The notes beneath the pieces are model-generated. The model saw only the letters and a list, made by a program, of their open reading frames with translations. It was not told the DNA's origin and made no database searches. DNA of 64,000 nt from Streptomyces sp. NBC_01262. GTDB lineage: Bacteria; Actinomycetota; Actinomycetes; Streptomycetales; Streptomycetaceae. Both the position numbers and the translations under genes were made by a program. Location: positions 2,453,501 to 2,517,500 of the forward strand of contig NZ_CP108462.1 in assembly GCF_036226365.1 (NCBI RefSeq), read 5' to 3'. Shown here piece after piece: positions 15,320 through 22,669 of this stretch (position 1 is its first letter; each line of letters starts with the position of its first letter).

Positions 15320-15622
15320 ATGAACGTCTGGCTCACCACCGCCCAGGCCGCCGCCCACGCCGACCAAGCACGCCAGACCGTCAGCGCTGGCGCCGCCCAC
15401 ATCACCCCCGCCACCATCCGCCAATGGGACTGCCGAGGCCACCTCCGCGGCTACAGCATCGGCAAACGCCGCCCGAAGCTCTACCACCTCGGCGACGTCG
15501 CAGCAGCCGAGCTCGCCACCCGCGCACTCGGCCTCCGCCAGGCCGGCATCAACCTCACCGCCTCCAAGGACGCGGAGCAGCGCGCACTAGAGCTGGCCTG
15601 CAAGCGGCAGTTGGGGGCATGA
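15320..15622 (+). CDS. MerR-like HTH protein, 100 aa (excisionase/regulator type)
   Basis: Start ATG 15320 is preferred to ATG 15296 because GGAGGGAG lies ten bases upstream. The protein begins NVWLTTAQAAAHA and continues ITPATIRQWDCRGHLRG, i.e. the first helices and wing of a MerR/excisionase-type winged HTH; the usual YRLEDVAAAE-like strand follows at about residue 60. Small proteins of this class in phages are excisionases or regulators. It overlaps the next start (ATGATGA). Confidence 0.7.
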   Translation: MNVWLTTAQAAAHADQARQTVSAGAAHITPATIRQWDCRGHLRGYSIGKRRPKLYHLGDVAAAELATRALGLRQAGINLTASKDAEQRALELACKRQLGA

Positions 15623-15912
15623 TGCGCAAGCCCAGGGTATTCAAGGACCTAGTGTGGATCGCTCAGGTCACGCGCGGATTCTCCGGTAACTACGAGACGG
15701 AGACCAGGGTGTTCACCAATTGGCGGCACGCGTACGACTGGGCGTACAACTCGGTTAAGGGGTGGCGTCGACGCCCATGCCCGGCAACCCATGCACCGGC
15801 CGCCCCTACCACCGCCCCTACCACCGCCTCTGCACCCGCCAACGCGCCCTCGGCCTACCCTGCTGGTGGTGCGGCAACCCCATCGACTACAGCAGTCGCG
15901 ACCGGACCGTGA
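15622..15912 (+). CDS. Hypothetical protein, 96 aa, C-terminus doubtful
   Basis: ATG at 15622 overlaps the stop of the HTH gene. Residues 1-48 look like a genuine small beta-rich protein (VFKDLVWIAQVTRGF..., ETRVFTNWRHAYDWAYN). After about residue 50 the frame becomes Pro/Ala/Thr-rich and merely shadows an HNH-nuclease remnant in another frame. The real gene may have been longer or ended sooner and been cut by the event that broke the HNH gene. Confidence 0.45.
   Translation: MRKPRVFKDLVWIAQVTRGFSGNYETETRVFTNWRHAYDWAYNSVKGWRRRPCPATHAPAAPTTAPTTASAPANAPSAYPAGGAATPSTTAVATGP
15777..15909 (+). pseudogene. N-terminal remnant of an HNH endonuclease gene
   Basis: Translated from ATG 15777 the first 40 residues read like actinophage HNH nucleases: a CTGRPY start, then LCTRQRALGLPCWWCGNPIDY, the first zinc cysteine pair and following strand. 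The histidine/asparagine catalytic half (DHxxPLSxGG ... N) is missing. The frame runs on without a stop through a terminator-like hairpin into the next gene, so the join looks like a deletion. An intact HNH gene of the same family lies at 17358. Confidence 0.55.
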
Positions 15913-15943
15913 GGCCCGTACCCGCCAGCCACGGGCCTCACGG
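15907..15943 (+). terminator. 13-bp perfect hairpin
   Basis: CCGTGAGGCCCGT at 15907-15919 pairs with ACGGGCCTCACGG at 15931-15943 around an 11-base loop. Its position at the end of the HNH remnant and before the next ribosome site suggests a terminator that survived the deletion. Confidence 0.65.
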
Positions 15944-15980
15944 CCCCCACCACACCACCAGCCCGCCGGAGCAGCTGCCC

Positions 15981-16610
15981 ATGCCCGCACACCTCGACAC
16001 CCTCCAACTCCCGCCCTACGGCGAGACCGACACACCCCGCTACGCCCTGGTGCTCTCCGGCTGCGACGGCTCCGCCGCAGACCTCCAGCACACCCGCGAG
16101 CACCTCGAACGAGCCGCGGAGCTTGTCGGCGCCAGCGGTGCGCTCATGTTCCGGTTCCCCGTCACCGTCGGCGAGCAGCTCGACGAGCCGCGCACTGCCG
16201 AGCCCTTCGCGAGCGTCCTCACCGTGACGGGCTCCATTGACGCGACGCAGGCCGCCGCCGGCTTCCACGACCAGCTGTACGGCCTCCGCGACCAGTTCGG
16301 CTTCACGCCCCCTCCGCGCCAGCCGGCCATCGGCGACACCGTCCTGTACGAGCTCACCGAGCACGACGCCAAGGCCATCAACACCCGCCGCATCATCAGC
16401 TCCCTGGCGCCCGCCGCCACGGTGCAGAAGGAGACCAGCGACGTGCGCGCCGGCGACATCTACGCCGCGATCATCGTCCGCGCCTGGCAGGCCACCCCCG
16501 ACACCGCCTGCAACCTCCAGGTCCTCCTCGACGGCCCCGACGTCCACTGGGCACAGTCCGTGTTCCCCGGCGAAGGCCCAGGCCACTGGCACTGGCCGCC
16601 ACGCCCCTGA
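15981..16610 (+). CDS. Hypothetical protein, 209 aa
   Basis: ATG at 15981 with GGAG eleven bases upstream is preferred to upstream in-frame starts, which would fuse it to the HNH remnant. Residues 15-110 form an alpha/beta region (YALVLSGCDG..., ALMFRFPVTVGEQ, FASVLTVTGSID). Residues 112-209 are a separate unit starting IGDTVLYELTEHDAKAI and ending with WAQSVFPGEGPGHWHWP; I recall the latter as a common Streptomyces phage module without a known function. Confidence 0.65.
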   Translation: MPAHLDTLQLPPYGETDTPRYALVLSGCDGSAADLQHTREHLERAAELVGASGALMFRFPVTVGEQLDEPRTAEPFASVLTVTGSIDATQAAAGFHDQLYGLRDQFGFTPPPRQPAIGDTVLYELTEHDAKAINTRRIISSLAPAATVQKETSDVRAGDIYAAIIVRAWQATPDTACNLQVLLDGPDVHWAQSVFPGEGPGHWHWPPRP

Positions 16611-16632
16611 CGAGGCCCCGGAGGTGCTGACC

Positions 16633-17037
16633 ATGGCTGACGCGGCTGAGCCCGTCATCACGCTGTTCAGCGAGTGCCTGCTGTCCAAGTGGGGCTTCAA
16701 CGACGGTGCCGACAACGAGAGCTGGCTCGACTGGTGTGAGGCCAACGGCATCGACTACAACGCCGTGGATTACCCGCTCGTCGAACTGGTGCAGACCTAC
16801 CTGATCCCCGCGCTCGACCAGCGGGTCACCGTCCGCCTGATCCAGACCAGCCACAACCCCATCCGGGTCGACACCGTCGACGGGATCGACGTCACGGAGC
16901 AGTGGTACGACGGCAGCGCGCCCACCACGCGCCTCACACCGGAGCACGTCGACGTGCCCATGAGCGAGGTACTCCGACTCGCGGGGCTGCCGAAGCAGCC
17001 CGAGTCCACGGAGTCCCCGGCCTCACGGAAGTGGTGA
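16633..17037 (+). CDS. Hypothetical acidic protein, 134 aa
   Basis: ATG at 16633 with GGAGG nine bases upstream. Acidic, no cysteine cluster; residues 20-75 are helical and aromatic (SKWGFNDGADNESWLDWCEANGI), 75-115 beta-rich. A similar arrangement of small genes precedes the terminase genes in many actinophages. Function unknown. Confidence 0.65.
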   Translation: MADAAEPVITLFSECLLSKWGFNDGADNESWLDWCEANGIDYNAVDYPLVELVQTYLIPALDQRVTVRLIQTSHNPIRVDTVDGIDVTEQWYDGSAPTTRLTPEHVDVPMSEVLRLAGLPKQPESTESPASRKW

Positions 17038-17039
17038 CC

Positions 17040-17267
17040 ATGGCGACCGACCGCGTCTCCATCACCCTGCAGTGCGTGGTCTGCCCCGCCGAGCTGCAGA
17101 TGCCCACCAGCGCACGACACACGGGCAACGGCTACGCCGAGCTTGTCGTCGACACCAGCGCAGTACGCCAGCACATCGCCGAACACGAGGACCTGCCGGA
17201 CCGCTGCTGCGGCTGCGTCGGCCCGCTCTGCTGCAACTGCGGTGACGGACAGTGCCCCACGCCGTGA
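17040..17267 (+). CDS. Small cysteine-rich protein, 75 aa
   Basis: ATG at 17040, three bases after the previous stop. CVVC is near residue 12 and the C-terminal 25 residues are packed with cysteines (CCGCVGPLCCNCGDGQC). It probably binds two zinc ions. Function unknown; it precedes the HNH gene. Confidence 0.6.
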   Translation: MATDRVSITLQCVVCPAELQMPTSARHTGNGYAELVVDTSAVRQHIAEHEDLPDRCCGCVGPLCCNCGDGQCPTP

Positions 17268-17274
17268 CCGGGAC

Positions 17275-17325
17275 CCGGTCACCCTGCGCGACACCCGCCG
17301 CCATCACCATCCGTGACCCCCAACC
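17275..17325 (+). repeat. CCGGTCACCCTGCG element, copy 1
   Basis: The 14-mer at 17275-17288 recurs exactly at 18315-18328, and the following 35 bases are also alike, with a conserved CCATCA/GTCATC region and a closing GTGAC-N-CCCCA. Both copies end some 35-55 bases before the start of a packaging gene (HNH, small terminase). Confidence 0.55.
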
Positions 17326-17357
17326 GTAGTGTCATCGCCGCAGGTCAGGAGACGCAC

Positions 17358-17633
17358 GTGACACGGAGTAAGGGCCGCAGCGGGCGCCCTTGGCGCCGCG
17401 CCCGGGCCCGGACTCTGGCCGAGTCACAGGTCTGTGCCTGGTGCGGGCACAACATCGACATGAGCATCGAGTGGCCCGACCCCATGAGCGCGAGCGTCGA
17501 CCACGACACGCCGCTCAGCAAGGGCGGCGACCCGCTCGCACGGCACAATCTCAAGCCCTTCCATCTGGTCTGCAACCAGATCAAGGGCAACCGCACCGCA
17601 CCGCCACCCGCACCGACGTCCCGGGACTGGTGA
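17358..17633 (+). CDS. HNH endonuclease, 91 aa
   Basis: GTG at 17358 with AGGAGA upstream. Residues 28-34 give the first zinc pair CAWC. DHDTPLSKGG at about 53-62 is the catalytic HNH motif with the aspartate-histidine pair, N69 lies in the helix, and FHLVCNQIKG closes the second zinc pair. HNH proteins next to terminase genes bind the terminase and are needed for specific end cutting and packaging in cos-type phages. Its position just before the terminase genes supports that role. A broken relative lies at 15777. Confidence 0.85.
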   Translation: MTRSKGRSGRPWRRARARTLAESQVCAWCGHNIDMSIEWPDPMSASVDHDTPLSKGGDPLARHNLKPFHLVCNQIKGNRTAPPPAPTSRDW

Positions 17634-17676
17634 GAGGCGCCGTACGCCAGCCGTCCCGCCCCTGTAGGAGGTGGGC

Positions 17677-18150
17677 GTGCTTACCGTGGTGACAGGCCCG
17701 CCGTGCGGAGGCAAGACGTACTGGGTGATGGAGCGGGCCACAGCCAGCGACATCGTCATCGACTTCGACCGCCTGGCCGTGGCGCTGTCTGGCCCCGGGG
17801 CGGACGAGCACACGCACTCCAAGGACCTGCGCGACGTCACCTTCCGCGCCCGCGCCGGGGCCATCACCGCCGCCCTGCAGCTGGCCCGCACCGCGACGGT
17901 CTACCTCATCCACACCCAGCCCAACGCCGCCGCCTGGCAGCGCTACACCGAGGCCGGCGCCACAGTGGTGACCATCGACCCCGGCCGCGCCACGGTCGAG
18001 CAGCGAGCGCGCCTCGAGCGGCCGCCGGCGACGCTCGCGATCATCGGCAAGTGGTACGCCGCGCGCGCCCAGGTGCAGGCCGAAGCCACGCCCCCGCCGG
18101 CCCCGGTGGCGGCACCGGCCGGCCCAGCGATCACGTCTCGGTCCTGGTGA
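17677..18150 (+). CDS. P-loop NTPase (AAA/kinase-like), 157 aa
   Basis: Starts at GTG 17677 (GGAGG five bases before) or at 17671. Residues 3-12 read VVTGPPCGGKT, a Walker A motif; the DIVIDFDRL strand near residue 30 looks like a second nucleotide-binding element and VYLIHTQP like Walker B region. The size fits the small AAA/kinase-like proteins found before terminase genes in actinophages. Substrate unknown. The C-terminus is proline/alanine-rich. Confidence 0.7.
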   Translation: MLTVVTGPPCGGKTYWVMERATASDIVIDFDRLAVALSGPGADEHTHSKDLRDVTFRARAGAITAALQLARTATVYLIHTQPNAAAWQRYTEAGATVVTIDPGRATVEQRARLERPPATLAIIGKWYAARAQVQAEATPPPAPVAAPAGPAITSRSW

Positions 18151-18165
18151 CGACCGGTGATGGCA

Positions 18166-18211
18166 CCGGCCCCGGCCGGGGGGAGTGGATTCAAAGTTCA
18201 GCCGGGGCCGG
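18166..18211 (+). terminator. 11-bp hairpin before the terminase genes
   Basis: CCGGCCCCGGC at 18166-18176 pairs with GCCGGGGCCGG at 18201-18211. The 24-base loop is AT-richer. It ends the upstream unit, or could be part of a packaging-start site, given its place just before the terminase. Confidence 0.5.
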
Positions 18212-18314
18212 GCGACCCCAAACGCCCTTGTGAACCGCATCTCTCCCCGAGCCGCATCGCTATCTCCTCGACTGGCAACAGACACGAAAATAGCGACTCT
18301 CTGTAACCGACCCT

Positions 18315-18365
18315 CCGGTCACCCTGCGTCACGCCGTCATCGTCACGGTCGGTGACGCCCCATCA
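18315..18365 (+). repeat. CCGGTCACCCTGCG element, copy 2
   Basis: See 17275. This copy ends about 20 bases before the small terminase start. The 18,210-18,380 interval is also the likeliest place for a cos site, but cos cannot be recognised without the other genome end. Confidence 0.5.
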
Positions 18366-18381
18366 GATACCGGGGGTGACC

Positions 18382-18669
18382 GTGACCGACGATCCGCCGA
18401 AGCGCCGACGCCGGCGCGGCGACGTCCACAAGGCGACGGCCGCCGAGCTCGAAGACCTCGGCCTCAACCCCGCCCGGTCGGCGGCGGCCGCCGCCGCGCT
18501 GCGCCTGGCCACCGAGATGGACTCGGCGATCGATCCCAGGGAGTCGGCCGCGGCGGCCCGCGAGCTGCGGCAGGCCATGGCCGTGGTGCGCGGCCTTGCC
18601 ACGCCGCAGGAGGAGGGGGACGTCGTCGATGACCTCACTGCTCGACGTGATGCCCGTCGCCAGGCCTGA
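18382..18669 (+). CDS. Terminase small subunit, 95 aa
   Basis: GTG 18382 chosen for the GGGGGTGA upstream. The protein has a basic start (PKRRRRRGDVHKATAAELEDLGL), then a helical pair (ARSAAAAAALRLATEMDSAID...RELRQAMAVVRGLA). Small, basic, helical and directly before the large terminase, with a 41-base overlap: this is the standard place and form of the actinophage small terminase, which recognises the packaging start. Confidence 0.75.
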   Translation: MTDDPPKRRRRRGDVHKATAAELEDLGLNPARSAAAAAALRLATEMDSAIDPRESAAAARELRQAMAVVRGLATPQEEGDVVDDLTARRDARRQA

Positions 18670-20236
18670 CGATCAGGTCGGCTGCCAGAGCCCGCGGATC
18701 CTGTCCACGCCCCGCTACCGGCGCATCGAGACGGGCCGGTGGAACGGCCAGGAGGACGTCGCGGCGCTGGCCTACCGGTCCCCGGCGGGCCAGGAGGCCG
18801 TCGACCTGGCGGAGTCCAGCGGCCTGCACCTGGACCGGTGGCAGCAGTTGGCCCTGCACCACTCGCTGGCCGAGGACGACGCCGGCCGCTGGGAGAGCTT
18901 CGAGGTCTGCCTCAATGTCCCCCGGCAGAACGGGAAGGGCGGCTACCTCGAGGCCAGGCAGCTCGCCGGCGTCCTGCTGTTCGGCGATGAGTTGGTCATC
19001 CACACCGCCCATGAATTCAAGACGGCGAGGGAGTCTTTCCGCAGGCTGGACCGGATCATCGAGGGCTCGCGGTCGCTGCGCCGCCGGGTGAAGCGGGTCA
19101 TCCGGTCCCATGGCGAAGAGGGCTTCGAGTTCTTCAGCGGGGCCCGCATCCTGTTCCTGGCCCGCTCCGGCGGCTCGGGCCGCGGCTTCAGCGGCGACCT
19201 GGTCATCATGGACGAGGCCATGAAGTTGGGCATCGAGCCCATCGGCGCGCTGCTGCCGACGATGTCGGCCCGCCGCAACCCGCAGCTGGTGTACGGGTGC
19301 AGCGCGGGCCTGGGCGGCGACAGCGAGCACCTGGCCACGCTGCGGGCCCGGGCGCTGGCGGGCACCGAAGACCCGGATGCGTCGCTGTCCTACCTGGAAT
19401 GGTCCATCGACCAGCACGTCAAGGAGTGCGCCCGCGACGACGACAGACGTCTGACCTGCACGGATCACGATGACCTGGACAACGTGCAGTCCTGGGGACG
19501 CGCCAACCCCGCCATGGGCATCCGCATCAGGCCGTCCCACATCAGGCGGGAGATGGGCACCATGGGGGACCTGTTCGACCGCGAACGGCTGGGCGTCGGC
19601 GACTACCCGGCCGTGGTCGAGGAGACCTGGAAGTTGATCCCGGAGGAGGACTGGCGGGCGCTGGCCGACCCGGGCTCGCGGCCGACCGGGCGGATCGCGT
19701 TCGCCGCGGACATCAACCCCGAGCGCACTGCCGGTTCCATCGCGGTGGCTGCTCGCAGGGAGGACGGCCGGCTGCACACCGAGGTCATCCAGCGCCGCGA
19801 GGGCACCGGGTGGATGGTGCCGTACCTGCTGGAGCGCGTGGACAAGTGGGAGCCGTGCGCGCTGGTCATCGACGGCGCGGGGCCCGCTGGCGCGCTGATC
19901 GCGCAGCTGGAGGCCGTGTGGGAGAAGCGGGCCACCGAAGGCGGCGGCGTACGCCCGGCGCATCACGAGGTGGTCCGGCCGACTGGCCGCGATGTCGCCC
20001 AGGCGTACGGCCAGTGGCGTGACGCCGTCGCCGAGGACCAGCTGCGGTATCTGCCGCACCCCGCGTTGGACGCCGCCGTAGCGGGCGCCAAGGAGCGCAG
20101 CCTGGGCGAGGCGAAGGCCTTGACCCGTACGGCGAGCAGCGTGGACATCAGCCCGCTGGTGGCCACCACGCTCGCCGCGTGGGGGCACATGACGAGGGCG
20201 CACCTGGAGCCGGATGCGCCGCCGAACCTGTGGTGA
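18629..20236 (+). CDS. Terminase large subunit, 535 aa
   Basis: ATPase and nuclease that drives DNA into the prohead. Start ATG 18629 with AGGAGGGGG upstream. The ATPase domain has a deviant Walker A PRQNGKGG at 98-105 (K103), typical of this phage terminase group, and Walker B LVIMDEAM with D195 and E196. The nuclease domain has acidic residues D361 (FAADINPER) and D415 (VIDGAG) in RNase-H-like strands. Length is normal. It overlaps the small subunit by 41 bases and is followed by a small membrane protein and the portal. Confidence 0.93.
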   Translation: MTSLLDVMPVARPDDQVGCQSPRILSTPRYRRIETGRWNGQEDVAALAYRSPAGQEAVDLAESSGLHLDRWQQLALHHSLAEDDAGRWESFEVCLNVPRQNGKGGYLEARQLAGVLLFGDELVIHTAHEFKTARESFRRLDRIIEGSRSLRRRVKRVIRSHGEEGFEFFSGARILFLARSGGSGRGFSGDLVIMDEAMKLGIEPIGALLPTMSARRNPQLVYGCSAGLGGDSEHLATLRARALAGTEDPDASLSYLEWSIDQHVKECARDDDRRLTCTDHDDLDNVQSWGRANPAMGIRIRPSHIRREMGTMGDLFDRERLGVGDYPAVVEETWKLIPEEDWRALADPGSRPTGRIAFAADINPERTAGSIAVAARREDGRLHTEVIQRREGTGWMVPYLLERVDKWEPCALVIDGAGPAGALIAQLEAVWEKRATEGGGVRPAHHEVVRPTGRDVAQAYGQWRDAVAEDQLRYLPHPALDAAVAGAKERSLGEAKALTRTASSVDISPLVATTLAAWGHMTRAHLEPDAPPNLW

Positions 20237-20247
20237 GAGGAGCCCTC

Positions 20248-20433
20248 GTGCGCCTGCTGGTCCTTGAGGTCGTGTTCATCCTGGCGGGCCTGTACGGGGT
20301 GGCCTGCTGGTCGGTGCCGGCAGCCCTGGTTCTCGCGGGTGTGCTGGGTGTGTGGGCGTGCGAGCGGGCCGCCGGCGAGAAGAAACATGCGGCCGAAGCG
20401 GCGGCGCAGCGGAAGGCGGGGGGTGAGCGGTGA
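20248..20433 (+). CDS. Small membrane protein between terminase and portal, 61 aa
   Basis: GTG 20248 with GAGAGGAG upstream. Two membrane helices (residues 3-17 and 22-38) and a basic soluble tail (EKKHAAEAAAQRKAGG). The stop overlaps the GTG of the portal gene. Not known from textbook head cassettes; it could anchor packaging at the membrane, or be an accessory lysis or exclusion protein. Confidence 0.6.
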   Translation: MRLLVLEVVFILAGLYGVACWSVPAALVLAGVLGVWACERAAGEKKHAAEAAAQRKAGGER

Positions 20434-21740
20434 GCCTGTTCGGGCTGTTCGAGGGCAGGGCCGGCGTCGAGAATCCGGCCGTGCCGCTGACCTCGGCGTC
20501 GCTGCTGGAGTATCTCGGCGGTACGCCGCTGGACTCCGGGATCGCGGTGACGGAGCGCAGCAGCCTGCACATGCCGGCGGTGTGGCGGGCGATCAGCGTG
20601 GTGGCGGGGGTGGCGTCGGCACTGCCGCTTCCGACGTACAAGGTCGGCACCAAGCAGAAGATCCCCGACAACCTGCTGAGCGATCCACACCCGGAGCTGA
20701 CGCCGCTGGAGTTGTGGCGGCTGAACTACGTACACCGCCTGATGTGGGGCAATGGCTACCAGCAGAAGATGCGCAACGGTGTCGGGCAGGTCAAGGAGCT
20801 GTGGCCGATCTCCCCGGACCGGGTCCAGGTCGCGAGGGTCAAGCCGTCTGACGGGCTGCCGGGCGGGAAGCTGTTCGACGTCACCGACGACTGGGGCGCC
20901 CAGCACGTACTGACGTCACGGGAGATCCTGCACATCCCCGGCCTGGGCTACGACGGGCTGACGGGGTGCTCCCCGATCCGGCTCGCCGCGCAGGGCATCG
21001 GCCTGGCGCAGGCCGCCGAGAAGACCGCGGCGAGGATGTTCGGGGCGGGCAACATCGTGGGCGGTGTGCTGCAGACCGAGCAGCGTCTGAACGCCGACCA
21101 GGCCGACGCGCTCAAGAAGCGCTGGCAGGCCAAGATGTCCGGGGTCGCGAACACCCATGAGATCGCCGTGCTCGACTCCGGGGCGTCCTTCCAGCCGGTG
21201 GCCATGCCGAACGTGGATGCGCAGTTCCTGGAGTCGCGGGAGTTCCAGGTCGTCGAGGTTGCCCGCATGTTCGGGGTGCCGCTGTTCCTGCTGATGGAGA
21301 CCGCGAAGTCCACCAGCTGGGGGACGGGGCTGGAGCAGCAGGCGCAGGGCTGGGTGACGTTCGACCTGGGTCCGACCTGGCTGACGCCGACCGAGCAGCG
21401 GATCAACAAGGAGCTGCTCCCGACCGGTGAGCTGTATTCGAAGTACCAGCTGGGCGGCTTGCTTCGCGGCGACAGTGCGGCGCGGGCGACGTTCTACCGG
21501 GCGATGCGTGACGTCGGCGCCTACTCCGCGAACGACATCCTCGACAAGGAAGACATGCCGCCACTGGAGGGCCCGGAGGGCGACCTGCACCTGCAGCCGC
21601 TGTACATGGCCCCGCTGGGCTCCGACCCGCTCGGCGCCACCGGCGCCGCGGCGGACACAAACGCCGCCCGTGCGGCCGCCCTGATGGCCGAGGCGGCCCG
21701 GCTGATGCAGACCCCTGACGAGACCGGAGAGAGCACATGA
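20430..21740 (+). CDS. HK97-type portal protein, 436 aa
   Basis: Forms the twelve-fold ring at the unique capsid vertex through which DNA enters and leaves. Recognisable portal features: AVWRAISVVAGVASALPL near residue 50, NGYQQKMRNG, and the stretch ILHIPGLGYDGLTGCSPI, followed by the RLNADQADALKKRWQAKM wing region and the FGVPLFLLMETAKSTSWGTGLEQQ motif. Length is normal for the family. GTG start overlapping the previous gene; the stop overlaps the protease ATG. Confidence 0.93.
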   Translation: MSLFGLFEGRAGVENPAVPLTSASLLEYLGGTPLDSGIAVTERSSLHMPAVWRAISVVAGVASALPLPTYKVGTKQKIPDNLLSDPHPELTPLELWRLNYVHRLMWGNGYQQKMRNGVGQVKELWPISPDRVQVARVKPSDGLPGGKLFDVTDDWGAQHVLTSREILHIPGLGYDGLTGCSPIRLAAQGIGLAQAAEKTAARMFGAGNIVGGVLQTEQRLNADQADALKKRWQAKMSGVANTHEIAVLDSGASFQPVAMPNVDAQFLESREFQVVEVARMFGVPLFLLMETAKSTSWGTGLEQQAQGWVTFDLGPTWLTPTEQRINKELLPTGELYSKYQLGGLLRGDSAARATFYRAMRDVGAYSANDILDKEDMPPLEGPEGDLHLQPLYMAPLGSDPLGATGAAADTNAARAAALMAEAARLMQTPDETGEST

Positions 21741-22606
21741 GGACGCTGACGAGGACGACGACTGAGGAGCGCCGCCGTCTGCCGTTGTCCACGGCAGAGG
21801 TCGTGGTGCGGGCCGCCGACAGCGGTGCGGGTGATGCGGTGGGTGAGCGGTTCACCGGGTACGCCGCGGTGTTCAACTCGCGTACCGCCATCGGCAATCC
21901 GCTGCGGTGGGGGTTCTACGAGGAGGTCGCGCCCGGGGCGTTCACCAAGACCCTGGCCGAGGGTGACGCCCGGATGCTCATCGACCACGACAGCTACTAC
22001 GTGGTCTCCCGGGTCTCCGCCGGCTCGCTGGGCCTGGCCGAGGACGCGACCGGCCTGGCCGTCGACTCGGCGCTGGACACCGAGTTGTCGTACGTCGGGG
22101 ACCTCAAGGCCAATGTCCGCAACGGCAACATCACCGGCATGAGCTTCGGGTTCTACGTCATCAAGGACGACTGGACGATCGAGACCGTCGAGACCTCCGA
22201 CGGTCAGAGCGCCGAGGTCGAGGTGAGGCGCATCCTCGAGGTGCGCCTGATCGAGGTCTCCGCGGTGACGTTCCCGGCCTACGTCGACACCGAGGCGGAA
22301 CTGGCCAGCGTGGCCAGCGCGCTGGTGCAGCGCGGGGACCGCAGTGCGATCGAACGCCGTGCCGCGTTCCGTCCGGAGCTGCGCGACCTGCTGCAGCTGG
22401 TCGGCGTGGACACCACAGACCGGGCTGCAGGGCCCGGGACCGAAGTGCCGAATTCTGAGATCGACCGCGAGCCGGGTGAGTCCACTCGTGAGAGCAGCAC
22501 CGAGGACATCAAGACCACCGAGCCGGCTGTGTCCACTCGGCTGTCACGTGCCTCGGTCGACCTGGCCATGAGCGGGCTGGCTGCCCGCTACGGCCTGACC
22601 AAGTAA
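21737..22606 (+). CDS. HK97-family prohead protease, 289 aa
   Basis: Serine protease that trims the scaffold part of the capsid protein and itself. The first ~180 residues hold the fold: FTGYAAVFNSRT, H84 in MLIDHDSYYV and S136 in ITGMSFGFYV as catalytic residues, EVRLIEVSAVTFPAY. The C-terminal 100 residues are less conserved, with Ser/Thr/Glu-rich stretch, and may act as scaffold. The ATG at 21737 overlaps the portal stop. Confidence 0.93.
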   Translation: MRTLTRTTTEERRRLPLSTAEVVVRAADSGAGDAVGERFTGYAAVFNSRTAIGNPLRWGFYEEVAPGAFTKTLAEGDARMLIDHDSYYVVSRVSAGSLGLAEDATGLAVDSALDTELSYVGDLKANVRNGNITGMSFGFYVIKDDWTIETVETSDGQSAEVEVRRILEVRLIEVSAVTFPAYVDTEAELASVASALVQRGDRSAIERRAAFRPELRDLLQLVGVDTTDRAAGPGTEVPNSEIDREPGESTRESSTEDIKTTEPAVSTRLSRASVDLAMSGLAARYGLTK

Positions 22607-22669
22607 CCGACTCACCCCGCGCGCCCGGCCACGGCCGGGTGTTCGGCATGCCCCTGAGAGGAAGGGCCC
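22607..22669 (+). promoter_or_regulatory. Hairpin leader of the capsid gene
   Basis: CCCGGCC-A-CGGCCGGG makes a tight hairpin, followed by TGTTCGGCATGCCCC and then the ribosome site GAGAGGAAGG before the ATG. The same order (hairpin, TGTTCGCCATGCCC, ribosome site) recurs at 26413-26475. Shared leaders before two structural genes suggest RNA processing or stability control. Confidence 0.55.
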
